Below are positions 13,011 to 64,000 of a stretch of 64,000 nucleotides of DNA, piece by piece. Source of the DNA: Glandiceps talaboti. Lineage: Eukaryota; Hemichordata; Enteropneusta; Spengelidae. Numbering within the stretch: the stretch's first letter is position 1; each line of letters starts with the position of its first letter. The translations under genes were made by a program, and so were the position numbers. Under the pieces are notes generated by a model that was given only the letters and a program-made list of their open reading frames with translations, searched no databases and had not been told where the DNA came from. Where the stretch lies: assembly GCF_964340395.1 (NCBI RefSeq), contig NC_135557.1:7653709-7717708 (forward strand), written 5' to 3'.

Positions 13011-13600
13011 CTTGTTATTCACATGGGGCATAGGAACTCAAAGTTGGTAATATTGACGGGGTGTAAAAAGTGGCTTGTTTATCTGTATATACGTGTGGTG
13101 GGAAAATACAATCTTGTTATTCACATAGGGCATAGGACCTCAAAGTTGGTAATATTGACGAGGTGTAAAAAGTGGCTTGTTTATCTGTATATACATGTGG
13201 TTGGAAAAATGTGTTCATAGGTAGATATACAACCTTGTTTTTCACATAGGGAATAGGAACTCAAAGTTGGCAATATTGACGGGGTGTAAAAAGTGGCTTA
13301 TTTATCTGTATATACATGTTGTGGGAAAATACAATCTTGTTATTCACATGGGGCATAGGACCTCAAAGTTGGTAATATTGACGGGGTGTAAAAAGTGGCT
13401 TGTTTATCTGTATATACATGTGGTTGGAAAAATGTGTTCATAGGTAGATATACAACCTTGTTATTCACATAGGGAATAGGAACTCAAAGTTGGCAATATT
13501 GACGGGGTGTAAAAAGTGGCTTGTTTATCTGTATATACATGTGGTGGGAAAATACAATCTTGTTATTCACATGGGGCACAGGAACTCAAAGATTGGTCGT
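13011..13600. repeat. Higher-order tandem repeat, alternating 102- and 121-bp monomers
   Basis: CTTGTTATTCACAT starts at 13011, 13113, 13234 (one change), 13336, 13457 and 13559, giving spacings 102, 121, 102, 121, 102. The longer monomer has an extra stretch, GTTCATAGGTAGATATACAA. Higher-order period 223 bp. Confidence 0.92.
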
Positions 13601-14046
13601 CCCTCGTTATCTAATGGAAGTGTAAATGAAAACTAACGTCAACAACATTGTCTGTCTTCATATATTTTGATACTAACAGTGGAATCAGAGTGTGTCAGTC
13701 AAGATAATTCGTCTACACTGCGATGTATATTTTTTTTTTGCAAGTGCGACCTTCAAACCTGTAAAATGTCGGTAAATTTGAAATTTCACTGTTTATATAC
13801 CTGTACAGTAAATTTTGAATGTCACCTGCCGATATTTATAGAATTCACCGACATTGGAGCATATTTCACCGACATGATTTTCAATTTTAAATTAGTGCAG
13901 AGATCGTATGAAGTTATGTAGGCGGATTCTCCAGCATGATTACCTGCAGATGCGATCGTACGGCCAACCACAACGTGTAATAATGTTTTAGTTATATTTT
14001 AACTTACAGAAGGGTGATGGCTGAATTCTGGTCATTCCACACACCG

Positions 14047-14093
14047 GTATGTATGTATGTATGTATGTATGTATGTATGTATGTATGTATGTA

Positions 14094-14150
<57 letters not shown>
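14047..14150. repeat. (GTAT)n followed by (GT)n
   Basis: Compound microsatellite. Confidence 0.98.
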
Positions 14151-14151
<1 letters not shown>

Positions 14152-14304
14152 GATGCTCATAACCATATGAACAACTCTAAGTACCATTATGTGTGAATCA
14201 ACTTCCGAGCATCAATGGATATTGAATCTCAGTATGAAAATTTTATATATACAGACAAATAAATTACACACACACGGGCATACACACATGTAGTCATTAG
14301 AGTC

Positions 14305-14307
<3 letters not shown>

Positions 14308-14335
<28 letters not shown>

Positions 14336-14508
14336 CATACATACATACACACACGCATACATACATACATACATACATACATACATACATACATACATGC
14401 ATACATACATACATACATACATACATGCATGCATGCATGCATACATACATGCATACATACATACATACATACACACATACATACATACATACATACATAC
14501 ATACACAT
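14308..14508. repeat. (TACA)n microsatellite with GCAT variants
   Basis: Tetranucleotide tract in the opposite orientation to the neighbouring tracts at 14047 and 14828. Confidence 0.98.
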
Positions 14509-14827
14509 ACTCGCTTTTTCCGCTGTTAACATGCAATTAAATCAACTGAAAATGGTATTTTGTTCAGATTAGAGGAAAGAAAACTTGTAGTGATCTCAGA
14601 AGCGATAGAGGCTAAGAAAGACAGCAAAATATAGTGTGTCGCTGTAGTTTGAAATTTATCAAAAGTATTGTGGTTATTTGTAATGGACTGACTCGAAAGA
14701 CGATTGAGGTAATATACCAACTTTATTTTGCGATATAAGTTCTATACCAGACTGAAAGTTAAAATACCAAAGTCTTATTATATCCCAAGAAGATGTCTCT
14801 CTGTCTGTGTGCGCAGCTAGCTGCATG

Positions 14828-15012
14828 TATGTGTATGTATGTATGTATGTATGTATGTATGTATGTATGTATGTATGGCTGTCTATCTACATGTATGTAT
14901 GTATGTATGTATGTATGTATGTATGTATGTATGTATGTATGTATGTATGTATGCATGCATGCATGCATGCGTGTCTATCTGTTTATCTGTCTGTCTCTGT
15001 CTGTCTGTCTGG
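14828..15012. repeat. (GTAT)n, (GCAT)n and (CTGT)n compound microsatellite
   Basis: Tetranucleotide tracts just beyond the proposed 3' end of the MACPF gene. Confidence 0.98.
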
Positions 15013-15054
15013 CTCTGCCTGTTTGTGATAATGTTAACTTTGAAGCAAATAAAA

Positions 15055-56498
<41,444 letters not shown>

Positions 56499-58250
56499 CT
56501 GTAAAAAAATGACAAAAACACCAGTTTGTTTGTTTGCTTGCATGAAGTGAGCTAAGGAAAGACCGTGAATGGACGAAGTTACATAAAATAGCAACACATT
56601 GGATAACAAAAACAACAAGGAGCAGCCCAGGTGTAGGCTCGGGTCACTTTTCTCAATCTTTGTATAGCTGGGGAAGATTTAATGTAAAACTATCAGCTGT
56701 ACTAATTATAACATAATAATAGCACACTGTCAGTAAAGACTGTTGTTGATCCTGGCTCCTGTACATGATGTCTATGCTTTGACAAGTTCTTGACACTAAT
56801 TACATTGTATGGCTTTGAATTAATGTTCTCTTATTCCTGCATACCACGACCACTCAAACACATCAGTGGTTATTTTAGCATGTTTAGGTTTGGACATAAA
56901 TCATTAGGTTGGGGGCAGTGTTTTCTAGAATTCCAGCGAGTAAAAATGGTTGCCTCCCCGAGACCTTACTTGCACAAAACTCACTGACCTCGTCTCTCCT
57001 CTATCTGTCCTTGAATATTTGTGATAACAATAACATTGCACAAACAATAGTGACCCTTCCCGTACAAATACGTGTGCACCCCAGAAATCCCAGTCCCTTT
57101 TTTCAACACCAGAGGTGACGATGGAGGAACTACCTAGTGCATATACATGGGGACATATGCTCATTTTGGGGCTGAAACTGAAGTTTGATCAGTTGCTTAT
57201 ATCTCAAAAACTTATTAATGGATGGGGCTAACACTTGGTGAAGATATTTAGATTTTGTACAAGACACATTGACACAAGTAGTCCTAGCAACCCTGGGCAT
57301 GCCCTTGGCAACTGTCAAATACCAGACATAATATAGTTGGCAAAGATAATATTATTGCCTGTGCATATAATGAATCATTCAACAAATGTATTCAAATATT
57401 TCTAGCGACAAGACGACGTCCTTAGCAATGTATGTTGTAAACATAACAACAGGGATGGGTGGGAAAATAGATAACCATTCAAATGATGGACATATACATG
57501 CCTAGTAATAAGACCAAGTCCACGGTAACAGTGAAATCATGATGTATATTGCAAAGATGACAACAGGGGTTGCTAGGCAAGCTAATAGACATACAGTACA
57601 TTTAATATACACAATCACGAGCATACAGGTCACAGCATAAGTAAAATTATGTATATGCATGTAATACACGTAAATAAAGAACACGGGTGGATACCCATAT
57701 GGATAAATATTAACACAAATCGTACAATTGTTCTACAATGCCATTGGCATAATCTTCCATTATTACATACAGCCTAAATGCTCATATGATGAAAGTTTGG
57801 GCACAGTGGGTATCGAGTGACCAAAATGACACTAGCTAGTGGATGAATACACGAGAGCTCATTACAAAGTATGATCAAAGGGTAGTGGATACTGAAAAGA
57901 CCCTGGGCTCTCGAATGTACATCACCGTCTAAACTAAATAAATGATCTGTGCAAGTATACTTCTCATGGAAACTAGATGAAGGTGAAAATAAACCAACTT
58001 CATTGACCACATAAACTGAAAATGAAAGGAATATTCTTGTGATAATAATGTGTTTAGGGTTTCAATGTTTCAATATCATTGGGTAAGCTGCACAAACAAG
58101 CTTGCCTTGTTACATCTGGAAGAAGTTTTGAGGACATTCTGAGCTATTAGTGATGATATATCCTCTAATTTCACAGAATACAAAACTGTTTTTGTGTCAG
58201 TGTTTAATGTAGCGCCCATTCATGGCTTGTCGATGTAGTTTATTGTCCTC
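56499..58250. other. Upstream region of the MACPF gene
   Basis: No second gene recognised. It may contain a non-coding first exon ending at 56970 and the promoter. Confidence 0.4.
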
Positions 58251-58254
58251 TATG

Positions 58255-58345
58255 TGATTGCATTCAAGTAAATGATGACGTCATAGTGTCCCGCTCTATG
58301 CGATTGCATTCAAGTAAATGATGACGTCATAGTAAATGATGGTGT
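58255..58345. promoter_or_regulatory. Tandem unit with two perfect CRE palindromes (TGACGTCA)
   Basis: TGACGTCA at 58276-58283 and 58322-58329 inside a 46-bp tandem repeat, about 1.8 kb upstream of the MACPF start codon. TGACGTCA is the CREB/ATF site. Function here is inference, and the repeat may simply have copied it. Confidence 0.35.
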
Positions 58346-59239
58346 CATCACGCTGTTTATCATAATTAACTTAAAATGTAACTTATATGTTAACAATAAA
58401 GTCATATACTTCCATTAAACAATTTTGTAACAAAGCAATGCGGTTATTTTTACCATCAACTGATCACAATATGTCAATGTCTAGCTTTATCGTCATTCAA
58501 CTAATAATAATAACCAGAGTTAAAACTATTTGTCTGAAAGCTTAGAGAAGTGGACGAAAATTGTCGAAATAATAAACATTCAAATATTGGTCCGTAACAT
58601 ATTCCCCTCCATTAGGAAAAGTTGCCCCTGGTAACTAATTAGGAAAGGGGGGGGGGGTATAACATGTTTTTGTGACGAATGAAAGTCATTTCTCGACAAG
58701 AGTGCAGATAAACCAAGAAATAAGATATAAACAATATGAAAATATTGAGAGCTATCAATCAGTAATTTAGTAATATATCTATAAAAATAGTTTTATGTTC
58801 GGAGTAAATAGTCAAACAATGACAATCTCGAAAACCTCTAATTGTATTCAACTAATAACAAAACTGTTAATAAAGAAAACAATTAAATATCTTGTTCTCA
58901 AATAAACAGCTCCCAAAATTAAAGCGACAAAAACACACGTATAAGTTGTTAAAATACAGACTGGGGTACAATACATAATGCAAACAAATACAGTTGTAAA
59001 TATAATAAACTATTAAATAACATATTATAACAGTCTGATTTATAACTACTATGCTAAAAATAATAAAGCCAAGTATAAAAGTTTACTAATCAAAAGTAAC
59101 TAACTGTATAATGAGTAACATAAACGTGTAAATAAACTACAATCCAAAGTAATATATTGAATAAATGGTGACTATCTTAGTACCTAGTGAGTAACAGTGA
59201 GTATGTATTCAAAAGTGTTTTGAAAAAAAATGTGAAAGC

Positions 59240-59545
59240 TATGTATAAGCTAATAACTAAATCATCCCTCAATATCCCTTAGTTGTAGTCAGAAACATAA
59301 TAAATGGTTATAATCGCATATCATGTTAACAATTTAAACCACTACGAGCACTTAGGAAGAGTTCAACAGACCAAGATCTAGATATGCAGTTTGCCTCCAA
59401 GTTTGAGATGGTACCTGTATCTCAACTTCCCGGGACCTTTCCTGGACTTTCTATAACTTTACTTTAAAATCAGTGTTATCATTACATGTTTTTTCTCTTA
59501 TTATTAGCCAATGAAATCATAGTGTCTTGAAGGTAAGTGGATGCA
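59240..59545. repeat. Direct repeat upstream of the gene, copy 1 (partner 59990-60300)
   Basis: Shares stretches such as TAGTTGTAGTCAGAAACA, TTAACAATTTAAACCACT and GAGATGGTACCT with 59990-60300. Both copies run into minisatellite units with AAGTAAACAATGAAG. This is a local segmental duplication of about 300 bp, offset about 750 bp. Confidence 0.85.
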
Positions 59546-59770
59546 AGTAAACAATGACGCCATAGTGGCATTGGATGGAAGAAAACAATGAAGACATAGT
59601 GTCTACTATTTAACTGTATGCAAGTAAACAATGAAGACATAGTGTCTACTATTTAACTGTATGCAAGTAAACAATGAAGACATAGTGTCTCCGATGTAAC
59701 TGACATGGATGCAAGTAAACAATGAAGTCATAGTGTCATCTATGTAACTGTATGCCAGTAAACAAAGAAC
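59520..59770. repeat. 43-bp minisatellite upstream of the MACPF gene
   Basis: Units of the type GCAAGTAAACAATGAAGACA plus TAGTGTC and a spacer. Two adjacent units are identical and others vary. Related units recur at 60300-60405 and, with TGACGTCA, at 58260-58345. Confidence 0.8.
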
Positions 59771-59989
59771 ATATGATAAATAATTATGATAATTAACACA
59801 AAATGTGATCGTCAGCGACATTCTAAATTAATGTAAACATCAAAGCCATAGACTATTATGTGACATGTGTCCCAGGGCTTGTGTCCTCTCTCAGGTACAA
59901 TTCAGCGCCCTCAACGACGATCGCAGTTTCAACATGGGTCGTCACTGCTTATGGATGGTATAGGTCGCTAGTTATAAGTTAACATATGT

Positions 59990-60300
59990 ATTAGCTAATA
60001 ACTTAATCACCCCATAACATATACATTAGTTGTAGTCAGAAACAATAAATGGTTATTATCGCATATCACGTTAACAATTTAAACCACTGTGAGCACTTGG
60101 GCATAGTTCACCAGACCGAGATCTAGACATGTAGTTTGCTAATTTCTCTCCAAGATTGAGATGGTACCTTTATCTCAACTTTCCCGGACCGTTCTCCGTT
60201 CTCGACTTTCTATAACGTTTACTTTAAAATCAATGTTTACATTATGTGTTTTTTATATTATTAGTCAATGAAATCATAGTGTTTTGTATATGTAACTTGA
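59990..60300. repeat. Direct repeat upstream of the gene, copy 2
   Basis: Partner of 59240-59545, with small indels. Confidence 0.85.
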
Positions 60301-60497
60301 TGCTAGTAAACAATGTAGTCACAGTGTCTTACTGAATACAAGTAAACAATGAAGACATAGAATCTTCTATTTAACTATGCAAGTAAACAATGAAGTCATA
60401 GTGTCTTCACCTGTGTTTCGCATACGACCTTTGCGGCAACTTAGGTTGAGGAAATAATTTCGAACAATCAAACAACTCTCACTCTGTCAAAAACAAC

Positions 60498-60515
60498 ATG
60501 GCTGCCGCCGACGTA
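60498..60515 (+). other. Candidate first exon end: ATG GCT GCC GCC GAC | GTAAGT
   Basis: In copy B a start codon in good context (AACATGG) opens M-A-A-A-D and is followed at once by a consensus splice donor. The surrounding 300 bp is richer in CpG than the rest of the window. This may be the 5' end of a plus-strand gene leaving the window. In copy A the donor reads GAAAGT and is lost. Confidence 0.3.
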
Positions 60516-63344
60516 AGTGGCGGAGCGCGATCGTCATTTATAATTGCCGAAATTTGTATTTAAAACGCTATAAATTATCGATTCAACTAACTCTTTTAAT
60601 AAACCATAGTCCTATCTTACTCCGACAAGATGATAAACGCGATTCCGCCGCGCAATGTTTGACAGTACAACAAAGAACTTCGACGTGTAGGCGTCTTCAG
60701 CTGTTTACAACACAACTCAGTAAGTTAGCTTTGTGACCCTGAAATGTAATTTTGTCGTCAATTTTTGACGTGATAATCAATTTTAAAGTTATTGAAACCG
60801 ATTTAGATGTATTCCTTGTGATTTTATCATCATAGTTTGTGGTGTTATATGTCTTGAGTATTTTTTCTGTCGTTTGAGTTTTTTTTCTTGTAATGGGTGG
60901 TGTTACGTGTGTATGGACGATTTTCGTATATCGTCACTACACATTATTTTTACACGTCGACCGACATCGTCTCCAAATTTGGCGCCTCTTCCTAACATAT
61001 GGTGTCAGTGACACTCTTGTGGTTTTGATTTATGGTATGCTGAGCCAGAAGGGAAATGTCATATGAATTTCATGGAACTCGTTTTTAAAAAATGCCGTGT
61101 TTGTGCTAGGAAAGTATTCAGTACAGGCATAGAAGTACATCAACCACTTCCATGGTACAGGCTACAACTGTTTTAATATTGTTGACAAGCTTCAAGTTCA
61201 ACATTGTTTTGTCAGATGTCAGTGAAGATACACAAGATAGTCATCCAATATATGTAGATTCTGTTTATGTTGTAAGATCATTATTTCTACTTTGAAAAAA
61301 AATCACAGATAGTCAAAGTCATGGTATCATACATACTAGGGACACATATACCAGAGTGGTCAAAACACTGAGAAACGAGGAAAGCACTTATTGAAATAAA
61401 TCTTTAAAGATAGAGGAAGTACTTCAGCATCAACATCTATTAATTATTATTGTCAAAGATAAAGAAAGAACAGTGATGAAGCTGATATGTGATTTATATT
61501 TCATGTATACAAATTTAGTTGGTGAAGCTACAATGCAGTAAACTGGCATGTCCTTTCTACAAAGAAAGTACAGACTGAGCAGTTCCAATCATCTATGATG
61601 GATGTCACACATTTTGTTCTTAATGGTTTTGTAATTGACAGATTATGTCACTGTCCTGTACAATGGTGTGATGTTATCACTTGTGGTGCAGTTGTGTGTT
61701 TGTTACTGTTACTAGTATATTCACCAATCTTCTTATGTAACATAGAGGTTAGCTGTGACTGCAAGTGGAGGTTGTACTTTGACTGTACCCATGCACAATT
61801 TGAAGTATCATGAAGAGAAGAGTGAAAGTACAAGCTAATCACATGTATATTATTCAATCACTTCTTACCCTCTCAATCAACCCAGCCTTTATCACAAGTC
61901 AATATGCTGTGAGTCATTGGTAGAGCTGAGCAACAATGCATTTGTCCAGATAAAGCTGCTGAAGTCATTTTGCAGCATATGCCAGAGATGTTTTAAGATT
62001 TCAAACTATGAAGAATAGGCAACTTAGCATGTTAGGGCAAAAGTAAATAATGAAAGTGAAGTTTTATGTAACTTAAAACTAAAGGCTAGGTGAGTAATCT
62101 TTTAGTCAAAATACACCAATAAATGTTAGCAACTTCTTGATAAATCAAGCTGTATCATATTAAAAATTGTACAGTTACATTTACATATTATTTTTTGGTA
62201 AATAATAGAAAACTACATGATTCCTCATACATCCACCTCCAATGAATTCATGAAAATATGAAGAAAAAAAATTGTCCAACTTCCCATTCACACTGTTTAT
62301 GATACAAATGTGAGCTGTGCAAGTTTGAATTTAACTTTCAGTTGTTACATCATAACATAAAATATAATTTTTAGTGATAACATGTGAATGCATGCACACA
62401 ATATTTGCATGGTTGGTATATTCTTGTATGATATTGTATTTACCTCCATATTGTATTTTAAAATAGATTTTCTCATTTTTATTTATCCAGTGAACATTTC
62501 TTGAGAAATTTAGCTCTCTTTTTTATTTACAGCAATAATTATTTATTAATAAATTATATAATTATCATGGTGGATTTTCATTATTATTTGAAATTGTTTC
62601 TTTTTCTCATTTGAAGTTGTACATTGTATATTTACCAACAACACATTACAGTTAATCAAAACAGTAATCAAATGTTACCTTCTCTATATCATGAGGATGA
62701 TTTTAATACTATTTCTAATATACAAGTGCATGTATGTGTTCTCTAAAATAGAAATCAGAACAATCCACTGATTACAAATTTGACAGGACATCTTTAAAAA
62801 TATGCAATTATTCTCTTTTTTGACAGTTTTGTGGCTAGATTATCTATGACACACAAACAACTTATTAGAATTTGTTGAACATTTGTGGTTACCATGGCAA
62901 CAAAATTGGTAATATTTAAAAATAAATTGTCATTAAAAATATTAAAAATTCATAATAGTTGGATTGTTGTGCAAAATATTATGACACAAGGACTATTTCA
63001 TTAGATTTTCGTGATAAATCATAATGAATGGTTGCCATGTTCAGCTATACATTGCCAACTCATTGCATTTCCCGGAAGATATGTTTCCATGGCAACAAAA
63101 ATATTGGTGAAATTTACAAATATAAACATTAGTGTCACCTACAATATAATGGATGGGGGTTACATTGAACTTTTTTTAATCACTGTCATATACAGTCTTT
63201 CCACCAATATTCTGTCAAAATCCAGCCATAACCCTTGTTCAATATCTTGTCAAAATTGTAATCCATGGATTACCCATAATCCCTGATTTTGACCACTACA
63301 TCTATACTCACTATCAGCAAGACTAAAATATAAATATTGTTTAT

Positions 63345-63669
63345 AGAGAAAATATTAAATAAATCACTCTGAGTTTATATAAATGTGTGAGAAATGTTTA
63401 AAATTAAAATTAACAAATCATATGTCAAGCAGTTGGATTTTCCATGAATGTGTTCAATATACGGCATTGCTATAGATGAAAGGTACTCTGGAAGCAACAG
63501 GTAAAGATTTTTTTCAATTGAGTCAGAGGTGGGAGAGTGGATTTTATAATTGTGCATTTTATCCTGTATAACAAAATAACTATACTCTATAACTCATTTT
63601 TGAATTTGTATATTTAATTGAATTACAACAATCAATATTTTCATATTTTTTGCATTAAAATGTGGCTCC
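63345..63669. other. 325-bp segment present only in repeat copy B
   Basis: Flanked in copy B by TATTGTTTAT and GGTCTATTTTTACC, which are directly joined in copy A. It carries no recognisable ORF or terminal repeats. It is either an insertion in B or a deletion in A. Confidence 0.8.
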
Positions 63670-64000
63670 TGGTCTATTTTTACCACCATTTTTCAATTGT
63701 TTAAACTTTTCACACTAATGAGTTAATGTCCTTAAATATTTATGGAGTAATAAAGAATGAAAAAGTATCAACAACAAAATAGAAGAAGGATATCAAGCCT
63801 TCTAGTACTCAGTTGTCACTGAAGAAAGCCAACTGTATTTCTAATTTTCGCTTTGTGAGGGCGCTTTCACTGACGCCATATTGGATTGTCAACGAGATAA
63901 TTTGTTGCTTATTTCCTCCTTAGTTGCCATTGCTAAACACAGGTGGTTGATGATGTTTATCATGAATATCATGATACATAACGTGAATATAATAACGTTT

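Larger units (their letters stand above)
60406..64000 (+). repeat. 3.6-kb direct repeat, copy B (runs off the window)
   Basis: Second copy of the unit, upstream of MACPF exon 1. It differs from copy A by a 325-bp extra segment (63345-63669) and small indels. The window ends inside it, so its true length is unknown. Confidence 0.9.

Overview
This is eukaryotic DNA. It is AT-rich, dense with microsatellites, and its genes are split into short exons with GT..AG introns. The protein content (MACPF pore-former, hevein-like modules, RecQ relic, Polinton/Maverick and LINE relics) fits a marine invertebrate. My best guess is a non-vertebrate deuterostome such as a cephalochordate or hemichordate, because I associate this type of chitin-binding module with those animals. 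That is recollection, not a search result. There are no bacterial operons, CRISPR arrays, rRNA genes or convincing tRNA genes.

The main content is one large minus-strand gene. Its coding exons run from the start codon at 56473 down to a probable stop at 15224-15226, about 41 kb. I assembled 20 coding exons by hand from splice signals. Every junction keeps the reading frame, giving a predicted secreted protein of about 1086 residues. In order it has a signal peptide, a low-complexity acidic segment, a complete MACPF/perforin-like domain with the signature WGTHYVKSGVFGG, an unassigned beta-rich region, a cysteine-rich region, and two hevein-like chitin-binding modules, each on its own 168-bp phase 1-1 exon. 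Two intact copies and one damaged copy of a 15-bp candidate micro-exon lie between these modules.

Left part (1-15 kb): no intact gene is recognised. It holds old dispersed repeats, a decayed RecQ-family helicase (+, 7986-10337), a broken ORF resembling DUF6589 proteins (-, about 12406-11050), and a higher-order tandem array with alternating 102/121-bp monomers (13011-13600).

Middle (15-48 kb): the 3' two thirds of the MACPF gene. Its introns carry a 1.2-kb minisatellite (20.3-21.6 kb), a LINE relic (24 kb), a cluster of four long hairpins (26.93-27.60 kb), a LINE 3' end with an expanded (AAAAC)n tract (31.8-32.4 kb), a 30-bp minisatellite (33.8 kb) and many (TACA)n and (TA)n tracts.

Right part (48-64 kb): the 5' exons of the MACPF gene. 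A 3.3-3.6-kb direct repeat is present once in the intron between exons 3 and 2 (49.5-52.8 kb) and once upstream of exon 1 (60.4 kb to the window end). A badly decayed Polinton/Maverick DNA polymerase relic sits in the same intron. The segment upstream of exon 1 contains smaller tandem and direct duplications.
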